Shown here: positions 1 through 5,429 of the stretch, one piece after another
Layout: the number at the start of each line of letters is the position of its first letter
Numbering within the stretch: the stretch's first letter is position 1
Assembly: GCA_017940105.1 (NCBI GenBank)
Contig: JAGAZG010000191.1
Coordinates: 1 to 7,151, forward strand
DNA from: Mailhella sp.
Lineage (GTDB): Bacteria; Desulfobacterota; Desulfovibrionia; Desulfovibrionales; Desulfovibrionaceae
DNA: 7,151 nt
Direction: 5' to 3'
Made by a program: the position numbers and the translations under genes
The notes under the pieces: generated by a model
Databases searched by the model: none
Told to the model about the DNA's origin: nothing
What the model saw: only the letters and a program-made list of their open reading frames with translations

Positions 1-21
1 CTCCAAGGCTGAATAACAGTT

Positions 22-52
22 GACCCCGGCCCAGTAGTGATGGGTCGGGGTC
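22..52. repeat. perfect 12-bp hairpin at the left edge
   Basis: Bases 22-33 pair with 41-52 over 12 positions (one G-T wobble) around a 7-base loop, GTAGTGA. Neither side has a run of T in the sense needed for a classical terminator. It is the first of three hairpins in the first 150 bases. It could be an mRNA 3'-end structure, part of a structured RNA, or a protein-binding dyad. The pairing is directly visible; the function is unknown. Confidence 0.55.
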
Positions 53-81
53 GAAAAAGAAACTCTTACCGTGGCAACCGT

Positions 82-106
82 GCACGGGGGCGCTAACGCG
101 CCGTGC
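82..106. repeat. bulged GC-rich hairpin, second of three
   Basis: Bases 82-93 pair with 98-106 around a TAAC tetraloop, giving nine base pairs with a three-G bulge on the 5' side. It lies between the hairpin at 22-52 and the terminator at 110-150, with 29 and 3 bases between them. No T-run follows. The regular series of stems suggests the left edge is the 3' part of a structured transcript, but no known RNA family was recognised. Confidence 0.4.
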
Positions 107-109
107 CAG

Positions 110-150
110 CCCCGGTGTCTGTTACCAGCAGATGCCGGGGTTCCCTTTTT
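110..150 (+). terminator. Rho-independent terminator (rightward)
   Basis: Bases 110-121 pair with 129-140 over 12 positions (two G-T wobbles) around the loop TTACCAG, followed directly by TTCCCTTTTT. This is a strong intrinsic terminator for a transcript entering from the left of the window. That transcript may be a gene ending at bases 10-21, where all three forward frames have stops (12, 16, 21), or a structured RNA that includes the two upstream hairpins. Confidence 0.75.
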
Positions 151-424
151 ATATAAGCGATGCCGTCAGGATTGGCAAGTGCATGTTTGCTCATCGCTCC
201 AAAGGCGTTATGGCAGCGTCATTTGCCCGGACGCATAGAAGCATGTGCGCTAAGCCAGAATGTTTTGCTGCATCAATGCCCCATCACGCAGAAAATTTTG
301 CCGCGAACGATGATTTTTGCGCGGCAATTTGCATTTTTGGTGCATGCCAAAGGTTGCGTTTTCTAAAAACGAGGCGCTAACGGGCTGCTAGGGCGTCATT
401 TGCCAGAGGGATCGCACGGCACTG
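151..424. other. intergenic stretch with no convincing gene
   Basis: Two overlapping rightward reading frames of 68 and 82 codons cross this stretch. Neither has a ribosome binding site, and both begin inside or just after the terminator. Their products are Cys/Ala/His-rich with no recognisable family. The stretch holds a possible terminator for the leftward operon (298-327), a short dyad at 359-373 (CGTTTT-CTA-AAAACG) and a 12-base direct repeat GCGTCATTTGCC at 216-227 and 393-404. I see no RNA gene. It is probably decayed island DNA. Confidence 0.5.
292..327 (-). terminator. possible terminator of the leftward operon
   Basis: TTGCCGCG (298-305) pairs perfectly with CGCGGCAA (320-327) around a 14-base loop. 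On the minus strand the stem is followed by AATTTTC, a short T-run, which makes a modest intrinsic terminator about 100 bases past the last small gene. The plus strand also has T-rich sequence after the stem, so it could act in both directions. The long loop and short T-run keep confidence low. Confidence 0.4.
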
Positions 425-517
425 CTAATTCAGCAAATGGATCAATCCTCTGACCACATACATGACCATCCACAGAGCCAGCACGGCGCACAGAATCTTT
501 TGTATTATCGCTTTCAT
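425..517 (-). CDS. 30-aa hydrophobic membrane peptide
   Basis: This short gene encodes 30 residues: MKAIIQKILCAVLALWMVMY, then VVRGLIHLLN. A basic start (K2, K7) precedes a single hydrophobic segment of about residues 8-22, so a one-pass inner-membrane peptide is likely. Its ATG overlaps the TGA of the upstream frameshifted gene as ATGA, the classic arrangement for translational coupling; GGGGA lies 10 bases upstream. It is the last recognisable gene of the leftward chaperone/effector operon. No family was recognised. A phage-type holin or spanin-like piece, a small toxin, or an accessory membrane peptide are all possible. The coupling, codon structure and hydrophobic profile argue against chance, but there is no homology evidence. 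Confidence 0.5.
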   Translation of the reverse strand: MKAIIQKILCAVLALWMVMYVVRGLIHLLN

Positions 518-734
518 CCCTGCTGATCCCCAAACTCCAACTTCGGCAGAGCCTTCACGATCTTCACCGTTTCCATGCTCACGGTGATGACGGAGAGCAG
601 CAGGTCAAGAATGTAGCTCGGCTTGCCGTGCTCACGCGCCCAGTCGTTGTAGTCGTTGGTGTGCCGCTGTCTTTATCGGTCTTGACGAGGTAGCATTCTA
701 CCGGAAAACGGAGTGCGTCCTCTGACCTGTCCAT
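514..734 (-). pseudogene. small gene broken by a one-base frameshift
   Basis: The leftward frame starts at ATG 734, with AGGAA five bases upstream, only 7 bases after the stop of the 671-aa gene. It reads MDRSEDALRFPVECYLVKTD and then loses sense near 667-672. The next frame continues as RQRHTNDYNDWAREHGKPSY, then ILDLLLSVITVSMETVKIVK and ALPKLEFGDQQG, ending at TGA 514-516. One restored base, for example GACCAG instead of GACAG at 667-671, gives an uninterrupted product of about 73 residues. The second half has an amphipathic or hydrophobic helix (ILDLLLSVITVSM). The stop overlaps the start of the 30-aa peptide. The break could be a true mutation, a sequencing error, or programmed frameshifting; no slippery heptamer is evident. 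No family was recognised. Its place in the operon suggests an accessory to the chaperone/effector pair. Confidence 0.6.
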
Positions 735-741
735 GATATTC

Positions 742-2757
742 CTATTGTCGCGGTGTGAGCTGGAATGCGCTGAGCATACTCGTGCCGTCAGGCTTCACCG
801 TGAAAGTGTAGTCCATATGCACTTCGGAATCTTCCGGCAAATGGTAGCGCATGGTGATGTCGCCGTTTGGTTGCCTGCGCACGTCGATATCCGCGTCTGA
901 ATGTTCGCTGAGGGCATGCTTCTGCAAGTAGTCGTAGTCGTCGCGCATGGCAGGATCCGATGAGGCAAAGCTGACTCCCCGCACCAGCATGGTGCCGCTC
1001 TGGCTCAGACTGAACACGACTTGGCGAAGCTGCGCGTCATTGCCGTCGCACAGAGCCCTGCACTGCGCCACGAGGGCTTGCGAAACGGGCGATGGCTGCC
1101 CCCTTTTCCAGGCGGCCAGTTCTTCAGGAGAGAGCCGAGATGTGTCTTGGTATTTGATAGAACCGGCAGGGGGCGCTGCCGGGTTATCCGTGAAAAACGT
1201 CACGGTGCGGTTGTCCCTGTGGATATCTATGGCGAGTTTTTGTTCGGCAAGATCGACGGTGCGCGGCAGTTGCTGCAGCACCGTCAGACATGGCGGCGAA
1301 ACAAAATCATCAAGGCCGATGCTGACCTTCTCATTAAAATATTGCAGGACCTTTTCCTCCTTAATGCCGGACTGTATCAGCGAAGGCCCGCGCAAGGTGC
1401 TTTCACCGATGGAATCGGTCACTGACCGGAAGCGGTCCAGCAAGGCATCGAACAAGGCAGCGCCCAGCTCTTCCGCATTTGCGGAGCGCAGTTTTTCAGG
1501 CATCGGGCTGTTGAAGCAGCCTTGCCAGATGGTATCGGGGGTGAGCCTGCCCTCTGGCTGCAAGGCGCGCATGGCAGGAATTTTCTGTAGGGCATACAGC
1601 ACTCCAGGCATAAAATTGGGGGAGAAGTCATCGATGAGCATGGCGAAATCGGCGAGGTGCGGGGAATTCACCGCCATGCTCAGCACATCCCGCCTGCTGG
1701 CGTTATCTTTCCCCAGAAGCCCGTGCCCCTGCAGCCCGATGGCATAGAACAGATTTTTGAGTCCGGGCAGCTTCCCGCCGCCCACGGCATCGCCGAGCGA
1801 CTCCATGGATGGCGGCATGGCATTGCGGTCAGGCTTCTGCGCTGTCCACTTTTGCAGCGCCATGTCAACAGCTTTGGCAAGGACTGCCCTGCGGTTCGGG
1901 TCAAGGTGATGCTGCCTCATCACGGCATCGATCGCCGCATCCTTCTGCCCGGAAATATCGAAAGCCCGGGCCGCGGCAACGTTGCGCGCAAGCAGGTAAA
2001 GGTCCGTAAGATCAACAGGATTGCCCGACCGGTGCACCACATCCTGCACGGCGCTGTCAACGGACTTGGAGATTTCTGCCTGCTGCGCCGGCGAGAGGGT
2101 ATTCCAGCCTGGTAGGGAACGCATGGCAACATCCTTCTGCCCGCTGCTTTCGAAGCGCTGCGCAAAAAGAGTATTGACCGCCTGCATGGTCTTGTCGGAA
2201 AGGACGATGTTGCGCATTTCGGCAACGCTAATCATGTGGTTGCATTTATCCGCATAGGCGAGCACCTGATCGGCTATGAGGGCCCTGATGGCGGGATCGC
2301 CAGCGGGGTTCAGCTTGCGCTGGGCGCAGAATTCCGCAAAGGACGTGTCCATGTTGACCGTGTTGCCGGCGATGGGGGCTTCCGCGCCGGGCCGCATGCC
2401 GGAAAGGCCGTTGCCGGCGAGGAACTTCTGGCCAAGCATGACGTTGTGTTTCCGCATCCAGTGCGACATTTCATCGGCCCTGGCGGCAATATCGAGGGCG
2501 GTGCGGGCGCTGAGGGGCTTGCCCGCGTTGATCAGGGCGCGCAGGTCCGGCGCCAGGGCGTCGGCCACGTTGTCGCCGTATTTGCTGCGGATGGCCGCGA
2601 GAAACGCCTGGGAGGCAAGCCGGCATTCCGTTTTGGACGCGAAGAACGCGCCCGCTTTTCCCACGCTTTGGAAGCCGCCGTTCTTGACGATGATGCTGCT
2701 TTCGGGCTGGGCGTTGGCCAGCCGCATGAGGTCATTGACATTGAGCGTTATGGGCAT
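742..2757 (-). CDS. putative T3SS effector, 671 aa, with internal repeats
   Basis: I recognise no catalytic domain. The call rests mainly on context: it begins 12 bases after a CesT-type secretion chaperone gene, with an ideal AGGAGG six bases before ATG 2757. T3SS chaperones are usually encoded beside the protein they escort. The product is soluble-looking, with no signal peptide and no membrane segment. Its polar N-terminus (MPITLNVNDLMRLANAQPES) fits an uncleaved T3SS signal followed by a chaperone-binding region. Residues 40-115 are helical. Residues 149-320 hold three degenerate helical repeats beginning L-N/S/D-P at 149, 221 and 285; SGQKD precedes the second and third. Residues 320-480 are mixed helical. 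The C-terminus (about 515-671) looks beta-rich, with alternating charged and hydrophobic strands such as ADIDVRRQPNGDITMRYHL. Visibly GC-rich compared with hflKC. It could instead be a translocator-like or other secreted protein. Confidence 0.6.
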   Translation of the reverse strand: MPITLNVNDLMRLANAQPESSIIVKNGGFQSVGKAGAFFASKTECRLASQAFLAAIRSKYGDNVADALAPDLRALINAGKPLSARTALDIAARADEMSHWMRKHNVMLGQKFLAGNGLSGMRPGAEAPIAGNTVNMDTSFAEFCAQRKLNPAGDPAIRALIADQVLAYADKCNHMISVAEMRNIVLSDKTMQAVNTLFAQRFESSGQKDVAMRSLPGWNTLSPAQQAEISKSVDSAVQDVVHRSGNPVDLTDLYLLARNVAAARAFDISGQKDAAIDAVMRQHHLDPNRRAVLAKAVDMALQKWTAQKPDRNAMPPSMESLGDAVGGGKLPGLKNLFYAIGLQGHGLLGKDNASRRDVLSMAVNSPHLADFAMLIDDFSPNFMPGVLYALQKIPAMRALQPEGRLTPDTIWQGCFNSPMPEKLRSANAEELGAALFDALLDRFRSVTDSIGESTLRGPSLIQSGIKEEKVLQYFNEKVSIGLDDFVSPPCLTVLQQLPRTVDLAEQKLAIDIHRDNRTVTFFTDNPAAPPAGSIKYQDTSRLSPEELAAWKRGQPSPVSQALVAQCRALCDGNDAQLRQVVFSLSQSGTMLVRGVSFASSDPAMRDDYDYLQKHALSEHSDADIDVRRQPNGDITMRYHLPEDSEVHMDYTFTVKPDGTSMLSAFQLTPRQ

Positions 2758-2769
2758 GGCCGTCCTCCT

Positions 2770-3243
2770 TTACACGCGCAGGTTCATCATGTTCAGGAAA
2801 TCGGAAGGAAGGGGTGCGGATGACGGCGCACTTTGCTGTACGCCGTCATCCGCCACGCAAAATTGCTGCCAGTGCTCCGCCACGTCCAGGAAGTTTCGGA
2901 CGTATGCGGCAAAGGAATCCGGGGTGAAAACGCTAAGGGGCATTACACCCTGCAAGGAGACGCCGGTATCCTCGCGAGCGGCAAGGGTGAACCCCTGTGT
3001 CTGGTAAAAGAAGGTGTTGGCGTCCAGCAGAGCTTTGAAGATTTCCTGACGGCTGCCAGCGGGCAGGGGCGCGACAACGGTGAAGATGAGTATCTGTTCT
3101 GTTTCCATGCAGGTAAGCAGGACTTCAAAATCATCGATCACCAGCAGGGAGGACGTTCCGTCGTCGGATGCAGTGATTTCCGGCAGTCTGAGAGCCTCGG
3201 CAAGCCCGCTGAGAAGGGAACGGAAAAACTCGTTTTGTTCCAT
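2770..3243 (-). CDS. CesT/Tir-type type III secretion chaperone
   Basis: This small acidic cytoplasmic protein (157 aa) matches the class I T3SS chaperone fold. Such chaperones dimerise, hold the N-terminal region of an effector partly unfolded, and deliver it to the secretion ATPase. Visible hallmarks are an N-terminal helix (residues 4-19), strands around 32-44 (SSLLVIDDFEVLL) and 50-59 (QILIFTVVAPL), a helix with LP..SRQEIFKALLDAN (60-76), a strand FTLAAREDTGVSLQGVMPLS (85-104), and a closing helix FAAYVRNFLDVAEHWQQF (111-128). Length is typical of the family, with about 25 extra Ser/Pro/Ala-rich residues at the C-terminus. I chose ATG 3243 because GGAG lies at good spacing and the protein then starts at the first helix; the frame stays open upstream to a TTG at 3297 but without homology-like sequence. 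Its stop merges with the SD of the effector gene. No secretion apparatus gene is in the window. Confidence 0.8.
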   Translation of the reverse strand: MEQNEFFRSLLSGLAEALRLPEITASDDGTSSLLVIDDFEVLLTCMETEQILIFTVVAPLPAGSRQEIFKALLDANTFFYQTQGFTLAAREDTGVSLQGVMPLSVFTPDSFAAYVRNFLDVAEHWQQFCVADDGVQQSAPSSAPLPSDFLNMMNLRV

Positions 3244-3374
3244 GGCTCCTGCTCCAGGGGTAACTGTAAATGGATATGGATAGAATACTAAGCCCAATCT
3301 CTCGCAGATTGCGCTGTAATAAGAGAAAGAAGACAGTGCCCATTAGAACGAATGCCATTACTTCTGACGAGGCC

Positions 3375-3404
3375 ATAATAAGCTTAAAAAGCATTGCAGG
3401 TCAA
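3375..3404 (-). promoter_or_regulatory. promoter of the chaperone/effector operon
   Basis: On the minus strand TTGACC (3404-3399) and TATTAT (3380-3375) are separated by 18 bases, matching five of six positions in each sigma-70 box. Transcription would start near 3368, leaving a leader of about 125 bases before the chaperone ATG at 3243. The leader (3244-3368) shows no obvious riboswitch or operator. The promoter sits just past the end of the umuC fragment, so the operon appears to carry its own promoter. Confidence 0.55.
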
Positions 3405-3432
3405 TGGATTTCAAGGAATATGCATTGGCAGG

Positions 3433-3625
3433 TCAGCACTTCGCCGTCGCCAGCTCATCCCAGCAGGTCGTATAAGAAGGCGACTTGTGATCCTGCTTCA
3501 GCGCCCATACGCCCTTGCCCAGGCCTTCAGCGCCGAACTTCACGGTGCCTCGCCCGTACCGCAGGTTGGCGGCGTCCATAGAAACCATGAGGGCATTGCG
3601 GCGGGCATCATGCGCCTCATTTGTC
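3433..3625 (-). pseudogene. umuC: C-terminal fragment of UmuC-type DNA polymerase V subunit
   Basis: Only the last 60 or so residues remain of a protein normally about 420 aa long. The fragment runs from about RRNALMVSMDAANLRYGRGT through KFGAEGL and ends HKSPSYTTCWDELATAKC at the stop 3433-3435. This matches the conserved UmuC C-terminal tail (the DUF4113 region; typical pattern LM..MD..N.RYGRGTV followed by SP.YTTRWDEL). UmuC is the catalytic Y-family subunit of the SOS translesion polymerase. Polymerase and beta-clamp-contact regions are missing, so it is not functional. The reading frame is cut at about 3600-3625, where sequence of a rightward recombinase gene begins. An in-frame ATG at 3627 exists but lies at the junction and is not a native start. 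Confidence 0.8.
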
Positions 3626-3946
3626 ATAACATATCATGGGAAACCGGTGGAAAGTGTCAAGACTGCGTGGAAAACATGCTTACGTAAAGCAAATGTAAAG
3701 CGTGATATAACCCCATACTGTCTGCGTCATTTGTTCGCCACAGAAGCAATTGCCAATGGAGCTGATGTGGGTACGGTAAGCAAAATTATGGGACACGCAT
3801 CGCCAGAAATGGTGCTGAAGCACTATCAGCACGTGCTGACGAGGCAGAAAAAGGCGGCAGTGGAGTCTCTTCCAAGCATGCCTTTGCCTTCTGTTCTGTA
3901 TGGACGCGTCTGTATGGACAAAAAAAATGGGTCAGCCTCATGTTAG
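3620..3946 (+). pseudogene. C-terminal fragment of a tyrosine recombinase (phage/island integrase)
   Basis: About 108 residues survive, from FVITYHGKPVESVKTAW to the stop TAG 3944-3946. They contain the catalytic core's end: the box II region TPYCLRHLFATEAI with the conserved Arg (Tyr in place of the usual first His, as in many YxLRH integrases), MGHASPEMVLKHYQHV with the conserved His, and the likely nucleophile Tyr in KHYQHV. The N-terminal arm-binding and core-binding domains and the first catalytic Arg are absent, so it should be inactive alone. The frame stays open upstream into the antisense of the umuC fragment, but that part is not recombinase-like. It points at and ends 18 bases before the 3' end of tRNA-Arg, the normal position of an integrase beside its attachment site. 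Confidence 0.85.
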
Positions 3947-3955
3947 CTAACCCAT
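3920..3955 (-). terminator. Rho-independent terminator of tRNA-Arg
   Basis: Bases 3927-3936 pair with 3946-3955 (ten positions, one mismatch) around a nine-base loop. On the minus strand the stem runs into a T-run (the A-run 3920-3927 on the plus strand). It lies ten bases past the CCA end of the leftward tRNA gene and overlaps the stop codon of the rightward integrase fragment. Confidence 0.75.
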
Positions 3956-3964
3956 TGAAATATT

Positions 3965-4041
3965 TGGTGCGCCCGGAGAGATTCGAACTCCCGACCTACT
4001 GGTTCGTAGCCAGTTGCTCTATCCAACTGAGCCACGGGCGC
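3965..4041 (-). tRNA. tRNA-Arg(ACG)
   Basis: A complete 77-base cloverleaf on the minus strand: acceptor GCGCCCG/CGGGCGC, D arm GCTC/GAGC, anticodon stem ACTGG/CCAGT with loop CTACGAA (anticodon ACG, normally deaminated to ICG and reading CGU/CGC/CGA), five-base variable loop, T arm GGGAG-TTCGAAT-CTCTC, discriminator A and an encoded CCA. The 3' half lies next to the integrase fragment, so this gene is the likely chromosomal attachment site of the island. A second copy of its 3' end was not seen in this window. Confidence 0.97.
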
Positions 4042-4054
4042 ACAGCAAGAAAGA

Positions 4055-4083
4055 TAGATAGTCGCATGATGGAAAAACGTCAA
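4055..4083 (-). promoter_or_regulatory. promoter of tRNA-Arg
   Basis: On the minus strand TTGACG (4083-4078) and TATCTA (4060-4055) are separated by exactly 17 bases, ending 13 bases before the mature 5' end of the tRNA. The five-to-six position match at -35, the correct spacing and the placement make this a confident sigma-70 promoter. Confidence 0.75.
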
Positions 4084-4175
4084 GCATTTTTTTTGAGAAA
4101 GCGTTGGTTTTTTGCTCAAATCAGGGAGATTGTTTTTCTGAGGAGTTGCCATCTTTAAATAGCACATGCAAGGTA

Positions 4176-4194
4176 TTTTGCGTGTACCGCAAAA
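4176..4194. promoter_or_regulatory. inverted repeat upstream of hflK, possible operator
   Basis: TTTTGCG and CGCAAAA form a perfect 7-bp dyad around TGTAC, 18 bases upstream of the proposed hflK -35 box. No T-run follows, so it is not a terminator. The symmetric form and position suggest a binding site for a dimeric regulator, but I cannot name one. Confidence 0.35.
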
Positions 4195-4212
4195 ATGGCG
4201 TCGTGCAAAGTA

Positions 4213-4241
4213 TTGACCACAGGGCAAAGCTGTCCTAATTT
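4213..4241 (+). promoter_or_regulatory. promoter of the hflK-hflC operon
   Basis: TTGACC (4213-4218), a 17-base spacer and TAATTT (4236-4241) form the best sigma-70 promoter before hflK. A start 7-10 bases after the -10 box falls at 4248-4251, which is the A of the ATG or at most three bases before it. There is no purine-rich Shine-Dalgarno between the promoter and the gene, so the promoter predicts a leaderless or nearly leaderless mRNA. Confidence 0.5.
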
Positions 4242-4250
4242 CTATGCACT

Positions 4251-5429
4251 ATGAACTGGGATTGGGATAAACTACAGGAAAAGCGGGAACAGCAGCAGCG
4301 CCAGGGCTGGCGTCCCGCAGGCAGGGGCAACTCTGACGGAAGCGAAGATAATAATCCTAGCGAAGACCGTCAGGAGAAGGATGGTGAACCGCAGCGTCAG
4401 TCTGGAGGGGGCGGACCATTTCGTCCGCAGTTTCCGTTTTCCATCCCTGGATTTAAACGACCAGACGGCACTCCTAAATTGCGCTGGCTTATTCTCGGAG
4501 CCCTTTTGATCTGGGGGCTTTCCGGCATATATATTGTACAGCCTGATGAGTCTGGTGTGATTCTCCGTTTCGGTCGTTATGTGCGTACGGTCGCCCCAGG
4601 CCCTCATATTCATCTGCCATTTCCCATTGAGCAGGTTTTCAAGCCAAAAGTTACGCAGGTCAGGCAGACGGCCGTTGGTTATCGTGCCCAGTCTGTCGGC
4701 GGGGTGTTTATTCAAGGCAGCGCTCAGGACGTGAATGAAGAATCCGCCATGCTGACTGGAGACGAAAACATCATCAATGTCCAATTTAATATTCAGTATC
4801 AGATAAAGCCAGGCGGAGCCGTTGATTACCTGTTTAATGTCATCCAGCCTGATCTTGTTGTTAAGCGCGCTGCTGAAGCCTCCATGCGTGAGGTCATAGG
4901 CAAGACTACACTGGATTCTGCGCTGACAGGCGGACGCGTTCAAATACAGAACGATGTTGCCGTCCTATTGCAGCGTATTCTTGATAAATATCAGGTCGGT
5001 GTTCTGGTGGTGGCTGTGCAGATGCAGGACGTGCAGCCCCCGAAAGAGGTGCGCGACGCTTTTAAGGATGTCGCCAGCGCAAGAGAAGACAAACAGCGCA
5101 GCATTAATCAGGCAGAAGCGTACCGCCGTGATATTTTGCCAAAGGCTCAAGGTCAGGCACAGGAAACTGTCAACAAGGCTGAGGCGTACCGGCAGACCCG
5201 TGTCAGGGATGCAGAGGGGCAGGCGCAGCGTTTTTTGTCTGTGCTTGAAGAATATGAAAAGGCTCCTGATGTGACGAAAAAGCGCATGATGTATGAAACA
5301 TTTGAAGATATTTTAAGCAAGCCAGGCATGGAAAAACTGGTTCTTCCTTCTGATGCGGGCAGTCATGTTTTGCCTCTGATGTCTCTTGATGGCTGGAAAG
5401 GTTCGGCCCTAAAGGGAGGGGCAAAGTAA
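4251..5429 (+). CDS. hflK: HflK, SPFH-family subunit of the FtsH-regulating complex
   Basis: HflK pairs with HflC in a large inner-membrane assembly that encloses the FtsH protease and limits its access to membrane-protein substrates. The 392-aa product has the family layout. A hydrophilic N-terminal tail (1-70) is rich in Gln, Gly and Arg, with a GGGG stretch. One membrane segment follows at about 78-95 (WLILGALLIWGLSGIYI), then the SPFH/band-7 domain opening with VQPDESGVILRFGRY and continuing to about 290. A charged Ala/Glu/Gln-rich coiled coil (about 280-345, repeated AEAYR and GQAQ units) and a short hydrophobic end complete it. The start at MNWDWDKLQEKR fits the usual start of the family; the next in-frame ATG is far inside the gene. 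There is no Shine-Dalgarno. The stop overlaps the hflC start by one base. Confidence 0.95.
   Translation: MNWDWDKLQEKREQQQRQGWRPAGRGNSDGSEDNNPSEDRQEKDGEPQRQSGGGGPFRPQFPFSIPGFKRPDGTPKLRWLILGALLIWGLSGIYIVQPDESGVILRFGRYVRTVAPGPHIHLPFPIEQVFKPKVTQVRQTAVGYRAQSVGGVFIQGSAQDVNEESAMLTGDENIINVQFNIQYQIKPGGAVDYLFNVIQPDLVVKRAAEASMREVIGKTTLDSALTGGRVQIQNDVAVLLQRILDKYQVGVLVVAVQMQDVQPPKEVRDAFKDVASAREDKQRSINQAEAYRRDILPKAQGQAQETVNKAEAYRQTRVRDAEGQAQRFLSVLEEYEKAPDVTKKRMMYETFEDILSKPGMEKLVLPSDAGSHVLPLMSLDGWKGSALKGGAK

Noticed and set aside
132..380. Rightward frames of 82 and 68 codons in the left intergenic stretch
   Set aside because: They begin within or just after a terminator, have no ribosome binding site, overlap each other in different frames, and their products resemble no protein family.
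1..430. CRISPR array or diversity-generating retroelement template
   Set aside because: There are no regularly spaced repeats, no reverse transcriptase, and no adenine-specific variable/template pair in the window.
2236..3007. Long rightward frames opposite the effector and chaperone genes
   Set aside because: These are antisense shadows of GC-rich coding DNA; they have no ribosome binding sites and straddle the boundary between two leftward genes.
3131..3394. Leftward 87-codon frame with a hydrophobic N-terminal part, overlapping the chaperone start
   Set aside because: It starts inside the proposed promoter, overlaps the well-supported chaperone gene by over 100 bases in another frame, and loses protein-like character there. 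The hydrophobic part may be chance from T-rich leader DNA.
4272..4943. Leftward 223-codon frame opposite hflK
   Set aside because: It is fully antisense to a confidently assigned gene and has no family resemblance.
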